Assembly: GCA_010157825.1 (NCBI GenBank)
Contig: VFSE01000211.1
Span: 558,001 to 622,000 of the forward strand
Source of the DNA: Vickermania ingenoplastis
Taxonomy: Eukaryota; Euglenozoa; Kinetoplastea; Trypanosomatida; Trypanosomatidae
Direction: 5' to 3'
DNA: 64,000 nucleotides
A program made the translations under genes and the position numbers. Under the pieces are notes generated by a model, which was given only the letters and a program-made list of their open reading frames with translations, searched no databases and was not told where the DNA came from. Below are positions 11,068-20,956 of this stretch, in pieces; positions within the stretch are counted from its first letter, which is position 1, and every line of letters starts with the position of its first letter.

Positions 11068-11829
11068 GCGGACAGGAGGGAGGAGAGAGTGCCGGCGCAT
11101 TGCACCAAAGTATTTCTTTCTTTCTTTTTTTCCTTCTTATGATAGAACGCAATGACGTACCATATATTGTGAAACAGTTTTAAATATTTTACCCCCGTCC
11201 CATATTTCCGCTGCTCTTTGTGTTTGGGATACCCATCCACGTGCATCCGTGCATGAACGCCGGGTTGCTCGCCCTGAACGAACTTTGCAGAGGGGGGGTA
11301 GGGGAGGCAGACCCCGCAGCAGCAGCAGCAGCGGGACCTTTGCCCCGCACCATCCCCCAACCCTGTGCGGCTGCTAGGCGGCCGCGTCGCTGCTTCCATC
11401 CCTGTGTGTTGTCGTCCCATGGTGGCGTCACAGAAGGGGATACACGGAAGGAGCCGGGAGTGGCGGGGAGCCACCTCCCCTGCCCAACCCTTGAACAAGA
11501 AATCGAGAAGAAGCACCTATGTCACCTATATGCCGCGTATATCAAAATCATCATCATCGTCCTTCACCCGTTCCGTTGTAGTTTCGCTGTGCCTGCAGGC
11601 GGCACGGTGTGCCCGCCAGCCAGCCGGCCCTGTGTGTATCCCCCCTGTTCGCTCGCATCTCACCCCTCTTTCTCGACCTTCTCTCTTCTCTCTCCGCTGC
11701 TCGTTCTTCTCGGTGTCTCGCCGGCGCGCACCACATGGCGTCGGCCACACGATCCTGCTGTCAAACGGCGGAAGATTCGCGTTCTCTTCCACTCACTTTC
11801 GCCTTCCCCTTTCACCAACTGCCTGAGTC

Positions 11830-12426
11830 ATGTGCTGCAGCATCGTTCTGATCATCTACACCATCGTCCAGTTCGTGGCGCTGGCGCTGTTCGTGGTGGG
11901 CACCCCGCTGGACCAGTTCCGCTCCACCCAGACAGATGAACTGCAGAACACCAACTGCCTAACCCTGTGGGGCTGCAAGAAGAAGTGCTACGACTCCGGG
12001 TACAGCTTCCGCATCAAGGATAACTTCCCCGACTGCCCCGACCGCACGAACCGCTTCAAGGCGGCCGAGGCGTTCTCCATCATCACCATCGGCCTCGCCT
12101 TTGTGTGCTTCTTCCTGGCGGTCTGCATGGACACGTGCTGCTCCTACTGCAAGTGCTGCGTCCGCATTGTCGTCACGCTGCTCAACATCCTCGCGGTGGC
12201 CGGCGGCGCTGTGGTGTGGGGCTGCATGGTCGCGTCGTACCACAACGAGCACAACACTTGCCCCGCCCTCAAGGACCACTACGCCTGCACCGACATGGGC
12301 GCCAACGTCGCCGAGGAGGACATCAACAACGAACCTGGCTCCAAGTACGGCGCGGGCTTCGCGCTCTTCCTTGTGGGCTGGATCCTCCAGACGATCAATC
12401 TGCTGATCATTCTCCTGCCGTGCTAG
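11830..12426 (+). CDS. Amastin, array copy 4 (intact, 198 aa)
   Basis: This is the reference intact copy. The 198-residue protein has four hydrophobic spans at about residues 4-24, 80-100, 110-137 and 173-195. The first extracellular loop carries the amastin signature CLTLWGCKKKC (residues 43-53), and the cytosol-facing loop before span three is Cys-rich. It ends ILLPC. Amastins are surface proteins; in Leishmania and T. cruzi they are abundant in intracellular stages and are implicated in membrane or host interactions, but their biochemical role is unsettled. The start ATG follows GAGTC and lies about 55 bases after the predicted splice acceptor. The four-C run at the Thr-Pro codons is present here. 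Confidence 0.93.
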   Translation: MCCSIVLIIYTIVQFVALALFVVGTPLDQFRSTQTDELQNTNCLTLWGCKKKCYDSGYSFRIKDNFPDCPDRTNRFKAAEAFSIITIGLAFVCFFLAVCMDTCCSYCKCCVRIVVTLLNILAVAGGAVVWGCMVASYHNEHNTCPALKDHYACTDMGANVAEEDINNEPGSKYGAGFALFLVGWILQTINLLIILLPC

Positions 12427-13179
12427 GCGGACAGGAGGGAGGAGAGAGGTGCCGGCGCATTGCACCAAAGTATTTCTTTCTTTCTTTTTTTCCTTCTTAT
12501 GATAGAACGCAATGACGTACCATATATTGTGAAACAGTTTTAAATATTTTACCCCCGTCCCATATTTCCGCTGCTCTTTGTGTTTGGGATACCCATCCAC
12601 GTGCATCCGTGCATGAACGCCGGGTTGCTCGCCCTGAACGAACTTTGCAGAGGGGAGGCAGACCCCGCAGCAGCAGCAGCAGCGGGACCTTTGCCCCGCA
12701 CCATCCCCCAACCCTGTGCGGCTGCTAGGCGGCCGCGTCGCTGCTTCCATCCCTGTGTGTTGTCGTCCCATGGTGGCGTCACAGAAAGGGGATACACGGA
12801 AGGAGCCGGGAGTGGCGGGGAGCCACCTCCCCTGCCCAACCCTTGAACAAGAAATCGAGAAGAAGCACCTATGTCACCTATATGCCGCGTATATCAAAAT
12901 CATCATCATCGTCCTTCACCCGTTCCGTTGTAGTTTCGCTGTGCCTGCAGGCGGCACGGTGTGCCCGCCAGCCAGCCGGCCCTGTGTGTATCCCCTGTTC
13001 GCTCGCATCTCACCCCTCTTTCTCGACCTTCTCTCTTCTCTCTCCGCTGCTCGTTCTTCTCGGTGTCTCGCCGGCGCGCACCACATGGCGTCGGCCACAC
13101 GATCCTGCTGTCAAACGGCGGAAGATTCGCGTTCTCTTCCACTCACTTTCGCCTTCCCCTTTCACCAACTGCCTGAGTC

Positions 13180-13775
13180 ATGTGCTGCAGCATCGTTCTG
13201 ATCATCTACACCATCGTCCAGTTCGTGGCGCTGGCGCTGTTCGTGGTGGGCACCCGCTGGACCAGTTCCGCTCCACCCAGACAGATGAACTGCAGAACAC
13301 CAACTGCCTAACCCTGTGGGGCTGCAAGAAGAAGTGCTACGACTCCGGGTACAGCTTCCGCATCAAGGATAACTTCCCCGACTGCCCCGACCGCACGAAC
13401 CGCTTCAAGGCGGCCGAGGCGTTCTCCATCATCACCATCGGCCTCGCCTTTGTGTGCTTCTTCCTGGCGGTCTGCATGGACACGTGCTGCTCCTACTGCA
13501 AGTGCTGCGTCCGCATTGTCGTCACGCTGCTCAACATCCTCGCGGTGGCCGGCGGCGCTGTGGTGTGGGGCTGCATGGTCGCGTCGTACCACAACGAGCA
13601 CAACACTTGCCCCGCCCTCAAGGACCACTACGCCTGCACCGACATGGGCGCCAACGTCGCCGAGGAGGACATCAACAACGAACCTGGCTCCAAGTACGGC
13701 GCGGGCTTCGCGCTCTTCCTTGTGGGCTGGATCCTCCAGACGATCAATCTGCTGATCATTCTCCTGCCGTGCTAG
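13180..13775 (+). CDS. Amastin, array copy 5 (frame broken at a C-run)
   Basis: Identical to the intact copies except for three C at the Thr-Pro codons. This is the shortest unit of the array: its spacer lacks the GGGTAGGG block and has a shortened C-run before the polypyrimidine tract. Confidence 0.85.
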
Positions 13776-14544
13776 GCGGACAGGAGGGAGGAGAGAGGTG
13801 CCGGCGCATTGCACCAAAGTATTTCTTTCTTTCTTTTTTTCCTTCTTATGATAGAACGCAATGACGTACCATATATTGTGAAACAGTTTTAAATATTTTA
13901 CCCCCGTCCCATATTTCCGCTGCTCTTTGTGTTTGGGATACCCATCCACGTGCATCCGTGCATGAACGCCGGGTTGCTCGCCCTGAACGAACTTTGCAGA
14001 GGGGGGGTAGGGGAGGCAGACCCCGCAGCAGCAGCAGCAGCGGGACCTTTGCCCCGCACCATCCCCCAACCCTGTGCGGCTGCTAGGCGGCCGCGTCGCT
14101 GCTTCCATCCCTGTGTGTTGTCGTCCCATGGTGGCGTCACAGAAAGGGGATACACGGAAGGAGCCGGGGTGGCGGGGAGCCACCTCCCCTGCCCAACCCT
14201 TGAACAAGAAATCGAGAAGAAGCACCTATGTCACCTATATGCCGCGTATATCAAAATCATCATCATCGTCCTTCACCCGTTCCGTTGTAGTTTCGCTGTG
14301 CCTGCAGGCGGCACGGTGTGCCCGCCAGCCAGCCGGCCCTGTGTGTATCCCCCCTCCCCCTGTTCGCTCGCATCTCACCCCTCTTTCTCGACCTTCTCTC
14401 TTCTCTCTCCGCTGCTCGTTCTTCTCGGTGTCTCGCCGGCGCGCACCACATGGCGTCGGCCACACGATCCTGCTGTCAAACGGCGGAAGATTCGCGTTCT
14501 CTTCCACTCACTTTCGCCTTCCCCTTTCACCAACTGCCTGAGTC

Positions 14545-15141
14545 ATGTGCTGCAGCATCGTTCTGATCATCTACACCATCGTCCAGTTCGTGGCGCTGGC
14601 GCTGTTCGTGGTGGGCACCCCGCTGGACCAGTTCCGCTCCACCCAGACAGATGAACTGCAGAACACCAACTGCCTAACCCTGTGGGGCTGCAAGAAGAAG
14701 TGCTACGACTCCGGGTACAGCTTCCGCATCAAGGATAACTTCCCCGACTGCCCCGACCGCACGAACCGCTTCAAGGCGGCCGAGGCGTTCTCCATCATCA
14801 CCATCGGCCTCGCCTTTGTGTGCTTCTTCCTGGCGGTCTGCATGGACACGTGCTGCTCCTACTGCAAGTGCTGCGTCCGCATTGTCGTCACGCTGCTCAA
14901 CATCCTCGCGGTGGCCGGCGGCGCTGTGGTGTGGGGCTGCATGGTCGCGTCGTACCACAACGAGCACAACACTTGCCCCGCCCTCAAGGACCACTACGCC
15001 TGCACCGACATGGGCGCCAACGTCGCCGAGGAGGACATCAACAACGAACCTGGCTCCAAGTACGGCGCGGGCTTCGCGCTCTTCCTTGTGGGCTGGATCC
15101 TCCAGACGATCAATCTGCTGATCATTCTCCTGCCGTGCTAG
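14545..15141 (+). CDS. Amastin, array copy 6 (intact, 198 aa)
   Basis: Encodes the same 198-residue protein as copy 4, with the four-C run present and all four spans in frame. Its 3' UTR has a contracted TTTC/T block (about 15187-15205), and the spacer upstream lacks one A in the GGGAGTGG segment. Confidence 0.93.
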   Translation: MCCSIVLIIYTIVQFVALALFVVGTPLDQFRSTQTDELQNTNCLTLWGCKKKCYDSGYSFRIKDNFPDCPDRTNRFKAAEAFSIITIGLAFVCFFLAVCMDTCCSYCKCCVRIVVTLLNILAVAGGAVVWGCMVASYHNEHNTCPALKDHYACTDMGANVAEEDINNEPGSKYGAGFALFLVGWILQTINLLIILLPC

Positions 15142-15896
15142 GCGGACAGGAGGGAGGAGAGAGGTGCCGGCGCATTGCACCAAAGTATTTCTTTCTTTCC
15201 TTCTTATGATAGAACGCAATGACGTACCATATATTGTGAAACAGTTTTAAATATTTTACCCCCGTCCCATATTTCCGCTGCTCTTTGTGTTTGGGATACC
15301 CATCCACGTGCATCCGTGCATGAACGCCGGGTTGCTCGCCCTGAACGAACTTTGCAGAGGGGGGGTAGGGGAGGCAGACCCCGCAGCAGCAGCAGCAGCG
15401 GGACCTTTGCCCCGCACCATCCCCCAACCCTGTGCGGCTGCTAGGCGGCCGCGTCGCTGCTTCCATCCCTGTGTGTTGTCGTCCCATGGTGGCGTCACAG
15501 AAAGGGGATACACGGAAGGAGCCGGGAGTGGCGGGGAGCCACCTCCCCTGCCCAACCCTTGAACAAGAAATCGAGAAGAAGCACCTATGTCACCTATATG
15601 CCGCGTATATCAAAATCATCATCATCGTCCTTCACCCGTTCCGTTGTAGTTTCGCTGTGCCTGCAGGCGGCACGGTGTGCCCGCCAGCCAGCCGGCCCTG
15701 TGTGTATCCCCCCTGTTCGCTCGCATCTCACCCCTCTTTCTCGACCTTCTCTCTCTCTCTCCGCTGCTCGTTCTTCTCGGTGTCTCGCCGGCGCGCACCA
15801 CATGGCGTCGGCCACACGATCCTGCTGTCAAACGGCGGAAGATTCGCGTTCTCTTCCACTCACTTTCGCCTTCCCCTTTCACCAACTGCCTGAGTC

Positions 15897-16492
15897 ATGT
15901 GCTGCAGCATCGTTCTGATCATCTACACCATCGTCCAGTTCGTGGCGCTGGCGCTGTTCGTGGTGGGCACCCGCTGGACCAGTTCCGCTCCACCCAGACA
16001 GATGAACTGCAGAACACCAACTGCCTAACCCTGTGGGGCTGCAAGAAGAAGTGCTACGACTCCGGGTACAGCTTCCGCATCAAGGATAACTTCCCCGACT
16101 GCCCCGACCGCACGAACCGCTTCAAGGCGGCCGAGGCGTTCTCCATCATCACCATCGGCCTCGCCTTTGTGTGCTTCTTCCTGGCGGTCTGCATGGACAC
16201 GTGCTGCTCCTACTGCAAGTGCTGCGTCCGCATTGTCGTCACGCTGCTCAACATCCTCGCGGTGGCCGGCGGCGCTGTGGTGTGGGGCTGCATGGTCGCG
16301 TCGTACCACAACGAGCACAACACTTGCCCCGCCCTCAAGGACCACTACGCCTGCACCGACATGGGCGCCAACGTCGCCGAGGAGGACATCAACAACGAAC
16401 CTGGCTCCAAGTACGGCGCGGGCTTCGCGCTCTTCCTTGTGGGCTGGATCCTCCAGACGATCAATCTGCTGATCATTCTCCTGCCGTGCTAG
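15897..16492 (+). CDS. Amastin, array copy 7 (frame broken at a C-run)
   Basis: Same coding sequence with three C at the Thr-Pro codons; everything downstream is intact. The polypyrimidine tract carries the pure CTCTCTCT variant instead of CTCTTCTCTC, a variant also seen in copy 2. Confidence 0.85.
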
Positions 16493-17255
16493 GCGGACAG
16501 GAGGGAGGAGAGAGGTGCCGGCGCATTGCACCAAAGTATTTCTTTCTTTCTTTTTTTCCTTCTTATGATAGAACGCAATGACGTACCATATATTGTGAAA
16601 CAGTTTTAAATATTTTACCCCCGTCCCATATTTCCGCTGCTCTTTGTGTTTGGGATACCCATCCACGTGCATCCGTGCATGAACGCCGGGTTGCTCGCCC
16701 TGAACGAACTTTGCAGAGGGGGGGAGGCAGACCCCGCAGCAGCAGCAGCAGCGGGACCTTTGCCCCGCACCATCCCCCAACCCTGTGCGGCTGCTAGGCG
16801 GCCGCGTCGCTGCTTCCATCCCTGTGTGTTGTCGTCCCATGGTGGCGTCACAGAAAGGGGATACACGGAAGGAGCCGGGAGTGGCGGGGAGCCACCTCCC
16901 CTGCCCAACCCTTGAACAAGAAATCGAGAAGAAGCACCTATGTCACCTATATGCCGCGTATATCAAAATCATCATCATCGTCCTTCACCCGTTCCGTTGT
17001 AGTTTCGCTGTGCCTGCAGGCGGCACGGTGTGCCCGCCAGCCAGCCGGCCCTGTGTGTATCCCCCCTTCCCCTGTTCGCTCGCATCTCACCCTCTTTCTC
17101 GACCTTCTCTCTTCTCTCTCCGCTGCTCGTTCTTCTCGGTGTCTCGCCGGCGCGCACCACATGGCGTCGGCCACACGATCCTGCTGTCAAACGGCGGAAG
17201 ATTCGCGTTCTCTTCCACTCACTTTCGCCTTCCCCTTTCACCAACTGCCTGAGTC

Positions 17256-17852
17256 ATGTGCTGCAGCATCGTTCTGATCATCTACACCATCGTCCAGTTC
17301 GTGGCGCTGGCGCTGTTCGTGGTGGGCACCCCGCTGGACCAGTTCCGCTCCACCCAGACAGATGAACTGCAGAACACCAACTGCCTAACCCTGTGGGGCT
17401 GCAAGAAGAAGTGCTACGACTCCGGGTACAGCTTCCGCATCAAGGATAACTTCCCCGACTGCCCCGACCGCACGAACCGCTTCAAGGCGGCCGAGGCGTT
17501 CTCCATCATCACCATCGGCCTCGCCTTTGTGTGCTTCTTCCTGGCGGTCTGCATGGACACGTGCTGCTCCTACTGCAAGTGCTGCGTCCGCATTGTCGTC
17601 ACGCTGCTCAACATCCTCGCGGTGGCCGGCGGCGCTGTGGTGTGGGGCTGCATGGTCGCGTCGTACCACAACGAGCACAACACTTGCCCCGCCCTCAAGG
17701 ACCACTACGCCTGCACCGACATGGGCGCCAACGTCGCCGAGGAGGACATCAACAACGAACCTGGCTCCAAGTACGGCGCGGGCTTCGCGCTCTTCCTTGT
17801 GGGCTGGATCCTCCAGACGATCAATCTGCTGATCATTCTCCTGCCGTGCTAG
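17256..17852 (+). CDS. Amastin, array copy 8 (intact, 198 aa)
   Basis: Last full unit of the array, encoding the same intact 198-residue amastin as copies 4 and 6. The spacer upstream lacks the GTAGGG block and has CCTTCC where others read CCTCCC. Its 3' UTR has one extra T in the T-run. Downstream, the next spacer carries the first clear substitution (CCTAAACG instead of CCTGAACG at about 18061) and a long G-run, marking the edge of homogenisation. Confidence 0.93.
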   Translation: MCCSIVLIIYTIVQFVALALFVVGTPLDQFRSTQTDELQNTNCLTLWGCKKKCYDSGYSFRIKDNFPDCPDRTNRFKAAEAFSIITIGLAFVCFFLAVCMDTCCSYCKCCVRIVVTLLNILAVAGGAVVWGCMVASYHNEHNTCPALKDHYACTDMGANVAEEDINNEPGSKYGAGFALFLVGWILQTINLLIILLPC

Positions 17853-18144
17853 GCGGACAGGAGGGAGGAGAGAGGTGCCGGCGCATTGCACCAAAGTATT
17901 TCTTTCTTTCTTTTTTTTCCTTCTTATGATAGAACGCAATGACGTACCATATATTGTGAAACAGTTTTAAATATTTTACCCCCCGTCCCATATTTCCGCT
18001 GCTCTTTGTGTTTGGGATACCCATCCACGTGCATCCGTGCATGAACGCCGGGTTGCTCGCCCTAAACGAACTTTGCAGAGGGGGGGGGGTAGGGGAGGCA
18101 GACCCCGCAGCAGCAGCAGCAGCGGGACCTTTGCCCCGCACCAC

Positions 18145-18402
18145 ATGGTGTCGGCCACACGATGCTGCTGTCAAACGGTGGAAGATTCGTGGTCTGAAAG
18201 GTTCTCTAATGAGGTGGACGGCGTATACCGCGAGTGTGCCGATGACCTTCGTCGCCGCGTGGAGGATGCGGAGCGCACTGCGGAGGAGTCTCGCGCTGCC
18301 GCTGTGCGGTCGGCAGTGCATGAGCAGGTTGTGGTTGCCCGCACACGCGACATCGTTGCGGCGGTGAAGGCGGAGTTGCGGGTAGAAGAACGGGCCGGCT
18401 AA
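18145..18402 (+). CDS. Small coiled-coil ORF or 3' remnant at the array edge (85 aa)
   Basis: The frame starts at the ATG at 18145 and ends at TAA 18400-18402. The first 16 residues come from a diverged copy of the leader block found before every array amastin. The rest is rich in Arg, Glu, Ala and Val with heptad-like spacing (about residues 22-80), typical of a coiled coil. It may be a real small gene. It may instead be the 3' end of a longer coiled-coil gene whose front was lost when the array edge formed, since the polypyrimidine tract that precedes this block in the other units is absent. No family is recognisable. Confidence 0.4.
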   Translation: MVSATRCCCQTVEDSWSERFSNEVDGVYRECADDLRRRVEDAERTAEESRAAAVRSAVHEQVVVARTRDIVAAVKAELRVEERAG

Positions 18403-18735
18403 CCTTAACTTGCAGAAGAAAATAATAATTGCCAGTTGTCACACAGTCAATCTATTGCACGATTCTATTGTGTCTTGGTTTTGTTTGTTTGTTTTGTGTT
18501 GTTTGTGCGGTGTATCTGTAGCTTGTATTTTGTTGTTGTTGTTGCTCCTTCTCTTTCTCCTTTTCGCGTTTTCTCATGATTATTCTGTACTGCTTGTGTT
18601 TATTTTTATTTTGTCATTTATTTTTATTATTCTGTTTTTTTTTTGTTGTTTTTTTTTTTTTGAATTAGTTGTGCTTTCCTTTTGTGTGGAAGACTCTCGC
18701 CTCATTCTCCATCAAATTCACGCACAAACAACGAA
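18403..18735 (+). other. T-rich spacer before the single-copy amastins
   Basis: Strongly T-rich sequence (TTG and TTA repeats, T-runs at 18634-18660) with no gene. It would serve as 3' UTR and polypyrimidine tract; an AG near 18690 lies 40-50 bases before the next start codon. Confidence 0.5.
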
Positions 18736-19318
18736 ATGTGCTGCTGCAAGATTTGCTTGTGGATCTATTTTGTGTTGGAGTTGTGCATTCTCATTCTTTT
18801 TTACGGTTGGCACCCCGCTGGATCAGTTCCGTGCAAAGAATGCGGATACGCTAGGCAACACGGCATGCCTAACCCTGTGGGGCTGCAAATCAAAGTGCTA
18901 CAGTACATCCTACTCCATAAAAGTTGGCGATATGTTCGATGCCTGCTCGGGTCGTTCGAACCAGTTTAAAACCGCAGAGGCATTTTCCCTCATCTCCATT
19001 TGTATCTCCTTGGTACTTGTGATCCTTGTTATATTCATGTGCACCTGCTGCAAGTGCTGCAGCTATGTCCTGCGTTTGGTGATGATGGTTCTGAACTTGG
19101 CAGTGGTGGCAACAAGTGCGGTGGTGTGGTGCACTATGGTCTCTGTGTACCACGGCGACAAGGGGGCTTGCTCATCCATGAAGAACGATTTCGTCTGCGC
19201 AACGAATATCCTGACAACCGAAAGCAACTCTGCCAAGTATGGCGCTGGCTTTGCGTTGATCTTGGTTGGATGGGTGCTGCAGGTGTTTAACAGCGGGATT
19301 CTTATGTTCCCGTGCTAA
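18736..19318 (+). CDS. Diverged amastin (frame broken at a T-run)
   Basis: Start ATG at 18736, in the same ACGAAATG / GCGAAATG context as the next amastin. The N-terminus MCCCKICLWIYF is in one frame. A run of six T near 18799-18804, against five in the 20366 gene, then shifts the frame. Downstream the amastin body is intact: TVGTPLDQF, the signature CLTLWGCKSKC, a Cys-rich TCCKCC loop, and a last span ending MFPC. With the run corrected the protein would be about 193 residues. It shares long identical stretches with the 20366 gene around the first extracellular loop and diverges elsewhere, which is the pattern of partial gene conversion. It is clearly distinct from the array subtype. Confidence 0.8.
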
Positions 19319-19429
19319 AGTCGTTGCGGCATTTGGTTGTTTATGTTTACGCGGTTTTTGGACAGGAAAGGGTATTGGTACTCTTTCCACTCAGCTCCTC
19401 TGTCGCAGTGCTTTCTGTGTACTTAATGA

Positions 19430-19474
<45 letters not shown>

Positions 19475-19823
19475 TTCCCTTTTTCTCGCCATCTAACCGA
19501 GATATTTTTTTAATCTTATTTATTTATTTATTTTAAGTTTTTTTTTTCTCTGTCTCTGTCTCTCTCTCTATATATATGACCGATTCTGATATATACGCTT
19601 AGTTGTTTAGTTCTTTATGTTTTTTTCTTGTTTCTCCTCGGATATAGCTGTGCACTCTACGAGAAGACAATGAGTGACGTCGCGTGTTGTGGAGCGCTAA
19701 CAAGAAATAATATATATATATAATATATATATATATAAGAAGAAGAAAAGGCACTGCAGTCCTGCAAGTGTCAGTGGAGTCAGGTTTGAACTTTTCCACA
19801 GCGGGAAAAAGAAAAAAAAAAAA

Positions 19824-19858
<35 letters not shown>

Positions 19859-20365
19859 AAATATTGATTCTCTTTCACCGGGAGATAACAAAAAACAAAA
19901 ATCAGTAAGCAGATTCTTTCACAGGGAGGGAACCCCGACCCGGACCCCTCGTATCCTACAGTGAACAAGAAAACAATGTTCCCCATGTGCTCTTGTTTAT
20001 GGGTGTTGTTGTTGTTTGGGACAGAGGGTTTAGCTGTTTAAGAAGGAATAGAAGAATAACAATAAAACCCTTAAGCCTTAAGACGATACGAGTTCGATTG
20101 CCTCTGTGTGTGTGTGTGTGTATGTGTTTCTCGTTTTATTTTACTTTTTGGGTGTTGTTGTTGTCGGCTCCATTCATTTCGTCGTGGTGCTCTCTACTCC
20201 TCTTTCTGTTTCCTCTCCGTCTGTCTCCTCTTCCGTGGAAGATATTGGTATTGGTATTGGTATTACATTCATCATATCTCTTTTGATTCATTTAACTAAT
20301 TGTTTTAGTTTAGATTTTTTTTAATTTTTACCGAAACAAGATTGAAAAGGGAAAAACGCAGCGAA
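19319..20365 (+). other. Spacer with dense microsatellites between two amastins
   Basis: No gene. A TAT repeat runs about 19438-19474, TTTA repeats about 19518-19533, a TA repeat about 19710-19737, and a GA repeat about 19827-19855. A GT repeat at 20106-20120 and GTATTG repeats near 20244-20261 lie nearer the next gene. A T-rich stretch at 20300-20330 then AAACAAG precedes the following start. Confidence 0.6.
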
Positions 20366-20956
20366 ATGTGCTGCTGCAAGATTGGTCTGACGATATACGG
20401 CGTTCTTCAGTTGTGCATTCTCATTCTTTTTACGGTTGGCACCCCGCTGGATCAGTTCCGTGCAAAGAATGCGGATACGCTAGGCAACACGGCATGCCTA
20501 ACCCTGTGGGGCTGCAAATCAAAGTGCTACAGTACATCCTTCTCCATAAAAGTTGGCGATATGTTCGATGCATGCCCCGGTCGGTCAACACAATTTAAGG
20601 TGGCTGAAACTTTTGGACTCCTCAGTATTATCATATCTGCTGTAGCGCTTATCCTTGTTATATGCATGTGCACCTGCTGCAAGTGCTGCAGCTGCGGTCT
20701 GCGTATCGCGCTGGTCATTCTCACCATTGCCGGGGTGGCAACCGGTGCGGTGGTGTGGTGTTTAATGGTCACTGTGTTCCACGCCGACAAGGAGGTTTGT
20801 CCAGCCATGAAGAACGATTTCGTCTGCCCCACAACCGATTCCCTGTCGTTGGAAGAAGAAAGTACCAGTGCGAAGTACGGCGCCGGCTTCGCACTGGTCG
20901 TGGTGGGATGGGCACTGCAGGTGGTGAATATCTTGATTATCCTTCTCCCCTGCTAA
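20366..20956 (+). CDS. Diverged amastin (intact, 196 aa)
   Basis: The frame is open from 20342, but the ATG at 20366 gives the MCCCK start shared with the neighbouring amastin, so it is preferred. The 196-residue protein has four spans, the signature CLTLWGCKSKC in the first extracellular loop, a TCCKCCSC loop and the terminal LLPC. The last span (GAGFALVVVGWALQVVNILIILL, given here as positions about 172-194) aligns with the array amastins. It is complete and probably expressed. Relative to the array it is a separate subtype, with about half its residues different. Confidence 0.9.
   Translation: MCCCKIGLTIYGVLQLCILILFTVGTPLDQFRAKNADTLGNTACLTLWGCKSKCYSTSFSIKVGDMFDACPGRSTQFKVAETFGLLSIIISAVALILVICMCTCCKCCSCGLRIALVILTIAGVATGAVVWCLMVTVFHADKEVCPAMKNDFVCPTTDSLSLEEESTSAKYGAGFALVVVGWALQVVNILIILLPC

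Larger units (their letters stand above)
7177..18143 (+). repeat. Tandem array of eight amastin units, period 1350-1365 bp
   Basis: Eight head-to-tail units each contain a spacer with a CAGCAG run, a polypyrimidine tract, a 5' leader, an amastin gene of about 597 bp, and a 3' UTR with a TTTC repeat. Distances between successive start codons are 1361, 1365, 1357, 1350, 1365, 1352 and 1359 bp. The left edge is sharp at 7177, where the shared sequence begins inside the spacer. At the right end a ninth spacer begins but stops matching at 18143. Units differ almost only by small length changes in G-runs, C-runs, CT repeats and TTTC repeats; I saw essentially no base substitutions between the coding regions. 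In trypanosomatids such arrays are transcribed as one polycistron and copy number raises dosage. The identity implies very recent expansion or strong gene conversion, with consensus error as a further contributor to the indels. Confidence 0.95.

Noticed and set aside
7820-15975. Programmed ribosomal frameshifting at the amastin C-run
   Set aside because: Three copies and two diverged paralogues have the in-frame four-C version, and no conserved stimulatory structure was seen; a sequence-length variant is simpler.
7875-17939. Long minus-strand frames of 180-305 codons recurring in each amastin unit
   Set aside because: They are antisense shadows of GC-rich amastin codons, recur at the array period and have no sensible domain content.
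7177-18143. CRISPR array as an explanation for the regular repeats
   Set aside because: The repeat unit is 1.36 kb and contains a gene; this is a eukaryotic tandem gene array.
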